Translations under genes and position numbers: made by a program
In this document: in pieces, positions 25,830 to 34,198 of the stretch
Layout of the letters: the number at the start of each line of letters is the position of its first letter
Numbering within the stretch: position 1 is the stretch's first letter
Notes under the pieces: model-generated
What the model was told of the DNA's origin: nothing
The model's database searches: none
What the model saw: the letters and a program-made list of their open reading frames with translations, nothing else
From: Paenibacillus sp. G2S3
GTDB lineage: Bacteria > Bacillota > Bacilli > Paenibacillales > Paenibacillaceae
Direction: 5' to 3'
DNA: 64,000 nt
NCBI RefSeq assembly: GCF_030123105.1
Contig: NZ_CP126095.1
Span: 620,001 to 684,000, forward strand

Positions 25830-26070
25830 ATGTGTTGAATCTGTTGATGTGTTAAATGTGTTAAATGTGTTAAATGCGTCGATTGTGTTAAGTGTGTTAA
25901 GTGTGTTAAGTGTGCTTAGTGAGTTGATGCGTTAAATGTGTTGAATGAGTTGAAGTGTTAAATGTGCTAAATGTGCTAAATGCTTGGATTACTTTAAGTG
26001 AGTTTAATGAGTTGATGTGTTAGATATGTTGAATGCGTAGTTTGATGTGTTGAGTATATAAGTTGTGTGA
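25830..26070. repeat. Degenerate tandem array of TGTTAAATG-like units
   Basis: Over roughly 240 bp the strand repeats variants of TGTTAAATG, TGTTAAGTG and TGTTGAATG, about 9-10 bp apart, with growing decay to the right. The strand is T/G-rich with hardly any C. No frame is coding. It starts about 130 bp after mutY; the 25701-25829 stretch before it holds nothing I can name. Confidence 0.7.
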
Positions 26071-26129
26071 AGAGAGAGTGAGGTTCACTTCTAACTTATG
26101 AGCACTACTTCACCCCCGCGGCCGAATTT

Positions 26130-26312
26130 TAGGGAATTACTCCCTATAAAACTGGCTGAAGGGACCTGTATTTGATGTTTTTAGGGAAAACCTCCCTATA
26201 ATTTGGGTGGAAACCTGAATTATGCTCCAAAATGGATGATTTAGGGGGAGGTTTTCCCTAATTACTCGTATTTAAGTGTTTATGAGCAGAATTAGAGGGA
26301 GTTATTCCCTAA
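26130..26312. repeat. Four AGGGA/TCCCT palindromic units in mirror order
   Basis: Four hairpin units of 17-21 bp: TTAGGGAATTACTCCCTATA (about 26129), TTAGGGAAAACCTCCCTATA (about 26181), then TTAGGGGGAGGTTTTCCCTA (about 26241) and TTAGAGGGAGTTATTCCCTA (about 26292). Unit 3 is the reverse complement type of unit 2, and unit 4 of unit 1, so the set is a nested inverted repeat in which each unit can also fold on itself. Spacing is about 50-60 bp. The 26313-26445 stretch after it is featureless. Confidence 0.7.
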
Positions 26313-26445
26313 TCAGAGGCAGAATGCCTCATTTAGGCGTCTTTCCAACAGCGGTACGATAAAGGGGGAGTTTCGGTCCATATTCATGGTTCGAATTCAT
26401 TCGGCGTAAAAAAGCGATGTCCGAGGATAAAGATCTGCTCTATTT

Positions 26446-26557
26446 GTTTCTAACGAACCCTGTTTCTAACGAACCCTGTTTCTAACGAACCCTGTTTCTA
26501 ACGAACCCTGTTTCTAACGAACCTTGTTTTTAACGAATCTGCTTCTAAACGAAATTA
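26446..26557. repeat. 16-bp tandem repeat array
   Basis: Unit GTTTCTAACGAACCCT repeated exactly four times from 26446, then a fifth with one change (26510-26525), a sixth with several changes (26526-26541) and a decayed seventh. The units have no spacers and are not a CRISPR array. Copy-number variation by slippage is expected. Confidence 0.85.
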
Positions 26558-26607
26558 GTCTCAAACAAACTCTCTACACACCCCACCCAAATAAACGACC
26601 CAAACAC

Positions 26608-26655
26608 AAAAGAAGGTATCCCTTAGCCATAACGGCTCGGAGATACCTTCTTTGT
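26608..26655. terminator. Terminator downstream of sodA
   Basis: AAAGAAGGTATC (ends 26620) pairs with GATACCTTCTTT (26642-26653), with an inner AGCC/GGCT stem. Reverse-strand tail is TTTTGTGTTTG. It lies about 68 bp beyond the sodA stop. Confidence 0.75.
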
Positions 26656-26720
26656 TTATATTTAGTTAAACGGCAAATCCACAGCCTTGAAGGCTATGAC
26701 TTTATCCGTAATTTAATTCC

Positions 26721-27329
26721 TTATTTCGCGCTTTCGTAACGTTTGCCAACTTCTTCCCAGTTTACTACGTTCCAGAACGCTTTGATGTAATCAGGGCGTT
26801 TGTTTTGGTAGTTCAGGTAGTAAGCGTGCTCCCATACATCAAGTCCGAGGATTGGAGTAGCACCTTCGCTGATTGGGTTGTCTTGGTTAGGTGTGCTTGT
26901 TACTGCCAATTTGCCATCTTTAACAACTAGCCAAGCCCAGCCACTGCCGAAACGAGTAGTTGCTGCTGCTGCGAAATCTTCTTTGAATTTTTCGAATCCG
27001 CCCAGTTCGCTATCAATAGCTGCTGCAAGTGCGCCAGTTGGTGCGCCGCCGCCGTTTGGTCCGATAACTTCCCAGAACAGGGTGTGGTTAGCGTGTCCGC
27101 CACCATTGTTACGAACAGCAGTACGGATAGCTTCTGGTACAGCGTTCAGATCTGTAAGAAGTTCTTCGATGCTTTTGCTTTGCAATTCAGGTGCCTTTTC
27201 CAAAGCTGCGTTCAGATTAGTCACATATGTGTTATGGTGTCTATCATGGTGAATTTCCATCGTCAAAGCGTCGATGTGTGGTTCGAGTGCGTTGTTTGCA
27301 TAAGGAAGTGCTGGTAATTGAAATGCCAT
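26721..27329 (-). CDS. sodA: Superoxide dismutase, Mn type
   Basis: Converts superoxide to oxygen and peroxide in the cytosol. The 202-residue protein has the family length and all four metal ligands: His27 (MEIHHDRHH), His82 ([10 protein letters not shown]), Asp164 and His168 ([15 protein letters not shown]). The Gln in TPNQDNP and [10 protein letters not shown] favour manganese over iron. AGGAGGGA precedes ATG 27329. Its own promoter region is upstream in the 480-bp gap; TTGACG with a poor -10 is visible about 60 bp before the start. The second SOD in this window (31402-32580) has an extra domain. Confidence 0.95.
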   Translation of the reverse strand: MAFQLPALPYANNALEPHIDALTMEIHHDRHHNTYVTNLNAALEKAPELQSKSIEELLTDLNAVPEAIRTAVRNNGGGHANHTLFWEVIGPNGGGAPTGALAAAIDSELGGFEKFKEDFAAAATTRFGSGWAWLVVKDGKLAVTSTPNQDNPISEGATPILGLDVWEHAYYLNYQNKRPDYIKAFWNVVNWEEVGKRYESAK

Positions 27330-27808
27330 GGAAAAATCCCTCCTGAGTATATTAGAATTTGTATAGATAAAGAACTTCGGCGGTTTATCGTCAAAATTCT
27401 TTATTGTTGATATGTACTATAGGGTATCTCCCAATAGGATACTTTAATTAAACAGTATCTGGATCAATAATGCAACACTAAACAAACATAAATGTTTATA
27501 AAGTATGATGGGAGTGTAAACAGGATTATCAATTGTGTTTAAAATGTTAAAAGTAAGAGCCTTCACCCTATAGACATGTATCCTTATAATTACCCTTATA
27601 ATGAAACAATGAATCTCAGTCGAAATGTAAACGCTTGATATTAACCGCTTTCAAAAGAAAAGTGATGATATCACGAGAAAAGTGTGCTTTAATAGATTTA
27701 AAAGCAGGTATTCCTCGGTATTTGATGCTTTTTTTTATTTTCTCAATGTTAAGGGAACCCCTTCTTTTTGTTAAATTCATAAGCCATAGACAAGGGAGAT
27801 TTTAAAGA
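27330..27808. other. Divergent regulatory gap between sodA and GNAT gene
   Basis: About 480 bp, AT-rich, no gene. A direct repeat CCTTATAAT occurs twice at 27583-27602, and two half-matches to catabolite-repressor sites lie near 27626-27655. None is strong enough to assign a regulator. Confidence 0.35.
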
Positions 27809-28228
27809 ATGCACGTTCGTTCCTTTCAATTAAGCGACGTTAGCCCTGTGACTGATTTGCTGCAAACAGCATTATCGGAAGAATGTTTCGAGAACACTAT
27901 CGAGCCTTTCTCCAGGCAGCTTTCATGGGATTCAGATCTCATTGTAGTTGCGGAAGATGAAGAAGAAATTGTTGGAGCACTGATTGGTACGATTGAGAAA
28001 AACCACGGTTGTTATTTCCGGATTGCTGTACATCCTGATTATCGCCGCAGAGGAGTCGGTAGAAGTCTGGTATCGGCTATGGAATCCAGGTTTCATGCTC
28101 GTAAGGTTAGTGGTATCTTCGTAGCCGTCGATGAGCATAATTCTTTTGCATTGCCATTGTATGAAGCTATGGGATATAGCGAGAATCAAATTTTCAAATC
28201 CGTTCGGAAGCTGAGCATTGTTGGGTAA
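27809..28228 (+). CDS. GNAT family N-acetyltransferase
   Basis: A 139-residue single-domain acetyltransferase. The acetyl-CoA site is HPDYRRRGVGRSLVSAMES and the following FVAVDEHNSFALPLYEAMGY is the typical C-terminal half, as in RimI-like enzymes. The start ATG 27809 follows AAGGGAGA. It stands alone; the substrate is unknown. No terminator is evident in the 190-bp gap to lepB. Confidence 0.85.
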   Translation: MHVRSFQLSDVSPVTDLLQTALSEECFENTIEPFSRQLSWDSDLIVVAEDEEEIVGALIGTIEKNHGCYFRIAVHPDYRRRGVGRSLVSAMESRFHARKVSGIFVAVDEHNSFALPLYEAMGYSENQIFKSVRKLSIVG

Positions 28229-28418
28229 TTTTAATCACTCAGCTGCGTAAGCGGAAACATTTTCTAAATAAAGAACTATAGTTGATGATATAGTCTGTTT
28301 CATTCATACTCAAGCGTATTTTCCAGAAGTCCATTGCTAATGGCTGGGAGATATGCTTTTTTATTGTTATAATATCTGCAAGTATAGACATCAATAATCA
28401 AGAATAAGAGGTGACATA

Positions 28419-29027
28419 TTGAGTCAGGAGCCCCAAGTAGAGTTCATGCGTAATCGGAAGCAGAGACATAGAGCCACTAGATCAAAAAAAGGCTTTGGAG
28501 GCCGTTTGGCCGCAGAATTGAAGGATTGGTTGCTTACAGCGGTAGTTGTTTTTGCGGTGATGTCGGTTCTTAATGTCTTTGTGTTCAATATATCAACCGT
28601 TAAAGGTCAGTCTATGCAGCCAACGCTTGTGGAAGGTGAGAGGCTCTTCATTAATAAGCTCTCATTGATGTTTGTAAACCCGAGACACGGGGATGTCGTC
28701 ATTCTTCATGATCCTAGCACCGGACCCAGCCGTAAGGAGTTTTTAGTGAAACGAGTCATTGGCATACCTGGAGATATCATAGAAGTGAAGGATCACCAGT
28801 TATATGTGAATGGAAAAATAGTGAATGAGCCGTATATAGATACCGAGATTGAAGACCCGGATTTCGCGGCCTTAACTGTGGAGAGCGGAAGCTATTTTGT
28901 CATGGGAGATAACCGTCACGCTTCAGCAAGCAAAGATAGTCGTTATTTCGGCTCGATCCCTCAGGACATGATTGTAGGCAGAGCAGATTATATCTGGTGG
29001 CCGTTGTCTAAACTGAAAGGGTTATAA
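28419..29027 (+). CDS. lepB: Type I signal peptidase
   Basis: Cleaves signal peptides on the outer face of the membrane. The 202-residue protein has a basic cytosolic N-terminus, one membrane anchor at about residues 37-57, and the Ser/Lys dyad: Ser65 in KGQSMQPTL and Lys111 in FLVKRVIGIPGD. The MGDNRHASASKDSR box closes the site. It is of the SipS/SipT single-anchor type. Start TTG 28419 lies behind GAGGTGA. It is 36 bp upstream of queG and probably shares its transcript. Confidence 0.93.
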   Translation: MSQEPQVEFMRNRKQRHRATRSKKGFGGRLAAELKDWLLTAVVVFAVMSVLNVFVFNISTVKGQSMQPTLVEGERLFINKLSLMFVNPRHGDVVILHDPSTGPSRKEFLVKRVIGIPGDIIEVKDHQLYVNGKIVNEPYIDTEIEDPDFAALTVESGSYFVMGDNRHASASKDSRYFGSIPQDMIVGRADYIWWPLSKLKGL

Positions 29028-29063
29028 TAATTTTATCGATAACATAAAAAGGAGAAGGCGGAA

Positions 29064-30287
29064 ATGAAGGATACATTTCAGTCACCGTATGCACCCCCGC
29101 CTTCCAAGTGGGCACAGCTTAAAGCGGAGATTCAAGAGGCTGCGACGTCACTCGGTATTGATGATATCGGGTTTACTACAGCAGAGCCTTTTTTATATTT
29201 AAAAAATATTTTGCAAGACCACCGAGACAAAGGATACGAATCTGGTTTCGAGGAACCGGATCTGGATAAAAGGACAATCCCCGCACTGAGCTCTGGGGAC
29301 AAGCCCTTGTCTATTATTTCGATTGCTGTGGCCTACCCTTCCAAGATGGAGAACCCTCCGAAGTCTGAGCCAGGTGCGCGAAGAGGGATTCTCGCCCGAG
29401 CATCATGGGGCAGGGATTATCATCATGTGCTGAGGGAGGCATTAAGTAAGCTAGAGGACTTTATTCGTGAGCGTGTACCGGAGGCTGTGCTTGAGAGCAT
29501 GGTGGATACCGGTGTATTGGTAGATAGAGCGGTCGCGGAAAGAGCGGGAATAGGCTTCAGCGCCAAAAACTGTTCTATCATCTCACCCAAATGGGGATCT
29601 TGGATTTACCTAGGGGAGATGGTTACGAACATTCCTTTTGCTCCGGATGAGCCTGTTGAGGAAGGGTGCGGGGAGTGTACCAAGTGTATTGATGCCTGTC
29701 CAACTGGAGCATTGGTGGGTCCGGGTCAGCTTAACGCACAGGCTTGTATCTCTTTTCTGACGCAGACCAAAGGATTTCTGAGTGACGAATACATGACCAA
29801 GATTGGCAACCGTCTATACGGCTGTGACACCTGCCAGATTGTATGTCCCAAGAATAGAGGGAAGAACTGGAATCATCGTCCTCAGATGCTGCCTGATCCT
29901 GAGATCGTGAAGCCATTGCTTATGCCGATCCTGGATCTTAGCAATCGTGAATTTAAAGAGAGATTCGGTAATAGTTCGGCTGCCTGGAGAGGCAAAAAGC
30001 CGATGCAACGGAATGCGATCATCGCCCTCGGCAATTTCAAGGAAGTAGAGGCTGTGCCAAAGCTAACAGAAATTGTTCTAAAAGAGCCGCGGCCTGAGAT
30101 GCGAGGCACTGCTGCTTGGGCGCTGGGACGTATTGGTGGTGAGGAGGCTCTAGCTGCTGTTGAATCGGCTTTAGCGCGCGAAGAGCATGACACGGTAAGG
30201 CAAATGCTGAGCCGGGCACAGGATGTGCTTCTTACTGCGAAGCAGGCACGAGAGGACAGTGATGTTAATGAAGGAAAAAGATCATAG
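29064..30287 (+). CDS. queG: Epoxyqueuosine reductase
   Basis: Reduces epoxyqueuosine to queuosine in tRNA, the last step of Q synthesis, using cobalamin and two [4Fe-4S] clusters. The 407-residue protein has VDTGVLVDRAVAERAGIGF, then the ferredoxin-type clusters CGECTKCIDACPTGAL and GCDTCQIVCPKN, and C-terminal HEAT-like repeats (AVPKLTEIVLKEPRPEMRG). QueG proteins of Bacillota carry this HEAT tail. An AAGGAGAAGG site precedes ATG 29064. folE, whose product makes the shared precursor of folate and queuosine, lies 400 bp downstream. Confidence 0.93.
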   Translation: MKDTFQSPYAPPPSKWAQLKAEIQEAATSLGIDDIGFTTAEPFLYLKNILQDHRDKGYESGFEEPDLDKRTIPALSSGDKPLSIISIAVAYPSKMENPPKSEPGARRGILARASWGRDYHHVLREALSKLEDFIRERVPEAVLESMVDTGVLVDRAVAERAGIGFSAKNCSIISPKWGSWIYLGEMVTNIPFAPDEPVEEGCGECTKCIDACPTGALVGPGQLNAQACISFLTQTKGFLSDEYMTKIGNRLYGCDTCQIVCPKNRGKNWNHRPQMLPDPEIVKPLLMPILDLSNREFKERFGNSSAAWRGKKPMQRNAIIALGNFKEVEAVPKLTEIVLKEPRPEMRGTAAWALGRIGGEEALAAVESALAREEHDTVRQMLSRAQDVLLTAKQAREDSDVNEGKRS

Positions 30288-30389
30288 ACAGGTTGTATAT
30301 TCCCAATTGCTGTCCAGTTCTCGAAATGCTATGATAGATTCGCGCGCCATATGGCGATGCAGACAATAGAGTGTAGAGGTGGGCTTTAG

Positions 30390-30641
30390 ATGAATATCGC
30401 ATTACCTATTATTACATTGGTCGTAGGTCTCATCGGTGGATTTTTTATCGGTGTGTATTATCTGCGCAGACAAATGACAACTATGCAGAATGATCCTGAA
30501 ATGCTGCAAAAGGTTGCAAAACAAATGGGTTATAACCTGAATGGGAAACAAATGCAACGTGCCCAACAGATGATGAAGAATCAGAATCAGACAGGTGCCC
30601 GCCCAGGAGCAGCAAAAGGGAATAAACGTAGAAGTAAGTAA
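30390..30641 (+). CDS. yneF: YneF (UPF0154) small membrane protein
   Basis: An 83-residue protein with one N-terminal membrane helix (about residues 4-24) and a cytosolic tail containing DPEMLQKVAKQMGYNLNGKQ, the UPF0154/YneF signature. The C-terminus is basic and Gln/Asn-rich. Function is unknown in all relatives; YneF is conserved across Bacillota. The start ATG 30390 follows GAGGTGG. It is 46 bp upstream of folE. Confidence 0.85.
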   Translation: MNIALPIITLVVGLIGGFFIGVYYLRRQMTTMQNDPEMLQKVAKQMGYNLNGKQMQRAQQMMKNQNQTGARPGAAKGNKRRSK

Positions 30642-30686
30642 CCGGGTCCGGATAGAATTTATACGGGTGCGGAAGGGGGAGACATC

Positions 30687-31280
30687 ATGGGGAACATCAA
30701 TGAATACGTGAACGGTAAAGTATCAGAGAACCGTGAGCAAATCGAGTATCACGTTGAGAAAATATTAGAATTAATCGGTGAAGATACCGACCGCGAGGGA
30801 CTGCTTGAAACACCAGCACGTGTTACGCGGATGTACGAGGAGATATTCGGCGGTTATTCGATAGATCCCCGCGAGGCGCTCGGTGTTACTTTTGATGAGT
30901 CTCATGAAGAGCTAGTAATCGTGAAGGATATCGTCTATTACAGCCAATGTGAGCATCACATGGCTCCTTTCTTCGGTAAAGTGCATATTGGGTACATTCC
31001 GAGCGGACGTATTGCTGGGCTCAGCAAATTAGCTCGCCTTGTTGAAGCAGTGAGTCGGCGTTTGCAGGTTCAAGAACGCATTACGACGCAAATTGCGGAT
31101 ATTATGACGGAGGTACTAGGTCCTCACGGCGTTATGGTCGTTGTGGAAGGTGAACATCTTTGTATGTGTGCACGCGGAGTGAAGAAACCAGGTAGTAAGA
31201 CGGTAACCATGTCTACTAGAGGAGTCTTCCGGGAGGATGCCGCCGCTCGTGCGGAGTTTCTGAACTTGATTAAAGAATAG
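30687..31280 (+). CDS. folE: GTP cyclohydrolase I
   Basis: Converts GTP to 7,8-dihydroneopterin triphosphate, the first step of folate synthesis and, in bacteria with queuosine, of preQ0 synthesis. The 197-residue protein has [18 protein letters not shown], the zinc site [16 protein letters not shown] and [20 protein letters not shown] with the second zinc cysteine. It starts at ATG 30687 behind GGAAGGGGGAG. A strong terminator ends the run lepB-queG-yneF-folE. Confidence 0.95.
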   Translation: MGNINEYVNGKVSENREQIEYHVEKILELIGEDTDREGLLETPARVTRMYEEIFGGYSIDPREALGVTFDESHEELVIVKDIVYYSQCEHHMAPFFGKVHIGYIPSGRIAGLSKLARLVEAVSRRLQVQERITTQIADIMTEVLGPHGVMVVVEGEHLCMCARGVKKPGSKTVTMSTRGVFREDAAARAEFLNLIKE

Positions 31281-31309
31281 TATATAGAGGTGTTTATACC
31301 TCGAAAATA

Positions 31310-31352
31310 GAAGGACCCATCATTCACTTTTTGTGAACGATGGGTCCTTTTG
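31310..31352. terminator. Terminator between folE and the fused SOD gene
   Basis: AAGGACCCATCATTCAC (31311-31327) pairs with GTGAACGATGGGTCCTT, one mismatch, then TTTT forward. The opposite side is weaker but lies after the convergent gene. Confidence 0.85.
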
Positions 31353-31401
31353 GATCAGTAAATGGGAACAGAGGTGATGCTCTCTTCGAAGTGGAATGAA
31401 A

Positions 31402-32580
31402 TCAGTAAGGCTTCCATGCCAGTTTACTAGCGGCAGCATAACGCTCTGACACATAGGGCCAGTTGACGACTTTCCACCAATCGTTAATATAATCCGCGCG
31501 ATTATTCTGATGTTTTAGATAGTAGGCGTGTTCCCATACATCTAAGGCCAAGAGCGGTACAACGTCCCATTGCGATAAATTCTGATGTTTTTCTGCAGTA
31601 AGAATTTCTAGTCTATGGCTACGTGGACTCCAGACGAGAATGGCCCATCCGCCACCTTCTACTTTATTCGCAGCTTCAGTGAACTGTTTCTTAAAGCTGT
31701 CATAGCTTCCAAAGCTTTGTTCTATAGCTTCTAGTAAAGCACCTGTTGGGCGGCCCCCACCTTGCGGAGACATCACGTTCCAAAAGATCGTGTGGAGATA
31801 ATGGCCTGCGCCATTAAAGGCTAACTCTCTTTCCCAATGTTTAACGAGATCGAAGTCACCGTTCTTACGGGAGTCAGCTAGTTTAACTTCAGCCTTGTTT
31901 AATCCATCTACATAACTTTGATGATGTTTATCGTGGTGAATCCGCATGGTCTTTTCATCAATGTACGGTTCTAGTGCATTATAAGCATAAGGCAATGGAG
32001 GTAGCTTATGACCTCCAATGGGTACCACGTCGTTTTTATCGCGGATTTCAGGAACAGTATCAGTAAAAGTAGAGAATCCATCATTCCGCGTGATATCGTC
32101 TGTATCGATGTTTACAACATAATCCTCTGTGTGATCGCGCATGATTTGCGATAACTTCCCTGGCGAGCTGAGCGTCATTAGAACGGCGAGGAAGTATTCC
32201 GATTCACGAATAATATGCAGAATCACAGTGGTTGCAAGAGGGACGGCTTTGACCGCAGCGCTACTCTCCATGATGGCAAAGAGCTGTCGGACGAATTCTT
32301 GGGATTGATTGCAAGAGATATGTAGCAGCTTCTCCGTTTCCGCAGTGAGTTCTGCCTGTGGCGGAGGAGAAGAGGAAAGGGCAGCATTTAATAGCTGCTG
32401 TGCCGCCTGCTCAGTTGCACCGAAAACAACGGCCCATTCATTAAGGAGCTTCACATAAGGCTCCTCCAACTTAGGCACGATCGCTTTGATGACTTCGGTA
32501 TGCTCTTTCTCTTGTCTTTTCCAAAATACGATTTCTTCCAGAATACGCACTGGCAGCATCGGCCCATATACATATAGCAT
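31402..32580 (-). CDS. Fe/Mn superoxide dismutase with N-terminal DUF2935-like domain
   Basis: A 392-residue fusion. Residues about 200-385 are a complete Fe/Mn SOD with ligands in RIHHDKHHQSYVDG, GAGHYLHTIFW and [13 protein letters not shown]. Residues 1-150 are helical and begin LPVRILEEIVFWKRQEKEH, which resembles the ferritin-like DUF2935 domain of Bacillota and has several Glu/His pairs that could bind metal. A linker of about 50 residues, acidic and Asp/Thr-rich, joins them. B. subtilis SodF also has an N-terminal extension but is shorter. It may couple metal handling to dismutation (inference). GGGAGG precedes ATG 32580. Confidence 0.88.
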   Translation of the reverse strand: MLYVYGPMLPVRILEEIVFWKRQEKEHTEVIKAIVPKLEEPYVKLLNEWAVVFGATEQAAQQLLNAALSSSPPPQAELTAETEKLLHISCNQSQEFVRQLFAIMESSAAVKAVPLATTVILHIIRESEYFLAVLMTLSSPGKLSQIMRDHTEDYVVNIDTDDITRNDGFSTFTDTVPEIRDKNDVVPIGGHKLPPLPYAYNALEPYIDEKTMRIHHDKHHQSYVDGLNKAEVKLADSRKNGDFDLVKHWERELAFNGAGHYLHTIFWNVMSPQGGGRPTGALLEAIEQSFGSYDSFKKQFTEAANKVEGGGWAILVWSPRSHRLEILTAEKHQNLSQWDVVPLLALDVWEHAYYLKHQNNRADYINDWWKVVNWPYVSERYAAASKLAWKPY

Positions 32581-32674
32581 GCCAAGAAAACCTCCCGTGA
32601 TATGTCTTTATCAGTCCATTATATGAGCGGTCTTGTAAGGTTATGAAGAACATAAGAGAGATACGATAATATCG

Positions 32675-32703
32675 TTGACAACATTCCTCATGGATGAAAT
32701 AAT
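32675..32703 (+). promoter_or_regulatory. Promoter of the MATE exporter transcript
   Basis: Consensus TTGACA (32675-32680), 17-bp spacer, AATAAT (32698-32703). Transcription should start near 32709-32711. The TTG that could open a longer MATE frame is the first codon of this -35 box, so translation cannot start there. Confidence 0.75.
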
Positions 32704-32708
32704 ACAGG

Positions 32709-32768
32709 GAAATAAAGGCAATGCTACCGAAAGGTACAACCTCGCGAAATGGGGGTTGTACCTTTTTT
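32709..32768 (+). ncRNA. Terminator-controlled leader of the MATE gene; candidate riboswitch
   Basis: Right after the promoter, a hairpin TACC-GAAA-GGTA (32725-32736) shares its 3' arm with a stronger hairpin: AAAGGTACAACC (32730-32741) pairs exactly with GGTTGTACCTTT (32754-32765), followed by a T run. The two cannot form together, the layout of a transcription-attenuation switch. The gene behind it is a MATE exporter. Guanidine-IV (mepA motif) riboswitches are known to precede MATE genes in Bacillota; the short size and position fit, but I cannot check the consensus, so the class is a proposal. The terminator lies 54 bp before the start codon. Confidence 0.6.
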
Positions 32769-32821
32769 ATTTGTCATTTGAACTGCGATGTAGCCAAATT
32801 TATGAGAAAAGAGATGCTGGA

Positions 32822-34198
32822 ATGAACAAGCTTGAGAAAAAAGAATTCTATAATCAGCTGTTTAAATTAGCAATACCAATATCCCTCCAAAGTCTGATTA
32901 TGGCTGTTCTATATTTAGTAGATCAATTGATGGTGGGCCAGCTTGGGGGTGTAGCCATCGCTTCGGTTGGGATGTCTAGTAAAATCTATAGTGTAATTTC
33001 TGTAGTTCTGGCGGGTCTGGCTACTGGTCTCACAGTATATGCGGCCCAATATTGGGGGAACAAGGATTCTAAGAGCATTACACCACTACTTGGTTTGAGT
33101 CTCGGAATTGGACTGCTGCTCTCGGGCTCATTTACGATATTCGTCTTCTTCAATCCAAGTCTATGCCTGTCAATCTTTACGACGGATAGGGCAGTGCTGG
33201 AGAATGGGCACGTTTTTCTTAAAATCGTTTCACTTAGCTATATTCCGACGATGTTAACGATGCTCTACTCAGCGGTTCTGCGAAGTACAGGACATGTGAA
33301 ATTCCCAATGGCTGTCAGTATAGCCGCTGTAGGATTAAACATTGTATTAAACTATGCGCTTATTTTTGGGCATTGGGGATTTCCTGAGCTAGGACTTGCG
33401 GGTGCGGCATATGCAACTTTAATCTCCCGTATAGTTGAGAGTGCATTGATTGTCGGGGCAGTGTATCGCGGGAAGTTGCCAGGGGCTGGAGGAATCAAGG
33501 CACTGAGTTCGTTCTCCAAAACGCGGAGCATACCTTTTTTGAGAACGATAGCTCCTATCGTACTAACTGAATTGGTGTGGGTATTGGGAGAGGCTTGTTA
33601 TTCCGTGATATACAGTCGTATGGGTACAGCTGAGATGACTGCCATGACCGTCACATTTCCGTTGCAGGGTCTGATGATTAGGCTCCTTGCAGGACTTTCA
33701 GGCGCTGCAGGGATTATGGTCGGACATAAGCTGGGTGAGAATAATAATGCAGGGGCTTTTAGTTATGCGCGTTATTTAGTTCGAATTGGCATAGGGATTT
33801 CATTGCTGCTTGGAGTCGTTATTGCAGTGGTGGCACCACTCTACGTTTCAGCATTTAACATAACCATGGAAGAGCGGCGGTTAGCCACCTCTGTAATCTG
33901 TTTTTTCGCTCTTTTTTTATGGATAAAGGTGGGGAATATGATGATCGCGGGAGGTATTCTGCAGAGCGGTGGCGATAGCAAATTCGTCTTTATTATGGAA
34001 GCCTCCACAACCTGGCTACTCGGGGTGCCCCTTGGGCTTCTTCTATCCTGGGGATGGAAACAGCCTCTTCCTTGGGTATACTTCTTTCTGTCCCTAGAAG
34101 AGGCTGTTCGTTTGGTTATAGGTTACGTACGTTTTCGTCGCGGTAAATGGTTAAACCAGCTGACTCATCAGAGCGCAGAAGTGGAGATTAGCACTTAG
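32822..34198 (+). CDS. MATE-family multidrug efflux protein
   Basis: About 458 residues with 12 membrane helices. AIPISLQSLIMAVLYLVDQLMVGQLGG is the N-terminal signature helix pair, and the second half repeats it (IAPIVLTELVWVLGEACYSVIYSRMG). It exports drugs or small cations in exchange for Na+ or H+. The frame is open from 32675, but the promoter and terminator at 32675-32768 show that real translation begins downstream; ATG 32822 gives the normal MATE N-terminus, though the upstream site (GAGATGCTGG) is weak. Its stop touches the stop of the convergent hydrolase gene with no gap and no terminator. Confidence 0.9.
   Translation: MNKLEKKEFYNQLFKLAIPISLQSLIMAVLYLVDQLMVGQLGGVAIASVGMSSKIYSVISVVLAGLATGLTVYAAQYWGNKDSKSITPLLGLSLGIGLLLSGSFTIFVFFNPSLCLSIFTTDRAVLENGHVFLKIVSLSYIPTMLTMLYSAVLRSTGHVKFPMAVSIAAVGLNIVLNYALIFGHWGFPELGLAGAAYATLISRIVESALIVGAVYRGKLPGAGGIKALSSFSKTRSIPFLRTIAPIVLTELVWVLGEACYSVIYSRMGTAEMTAMTVTFPLQGLMIRLLAGLSGAAGIMVGHKLGENNNAGAFSYARYLVRIGIGISLLLGVVIAVVAPLYVSAFNITMEERRLATSVICFFALFLWIKVGNMMIAGGILQSGGDSKFVFIMEASTTWLLGVPLGLLLSWGWKQPLPWVYFFLSLEEAVRLVIGYVRFRRGKWLNQLTHQSAEVEIST

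Noticed and set aside
26446..26557. CRISPR array
   Set aside because: The 16-bp units abut without spacers and no cas gene is present.
27626..27655. Catabolite-repression (cre) sites
   Set aside because: One site matches only in its left half and the next only in its right half; neither gives a full operator.
32675..32821. N-terminal 49-residue extension of the MATE protein
   Set aside because: It covers the -35 box, transcription start and terminator of the leader and is not like any MATE N-terminus.
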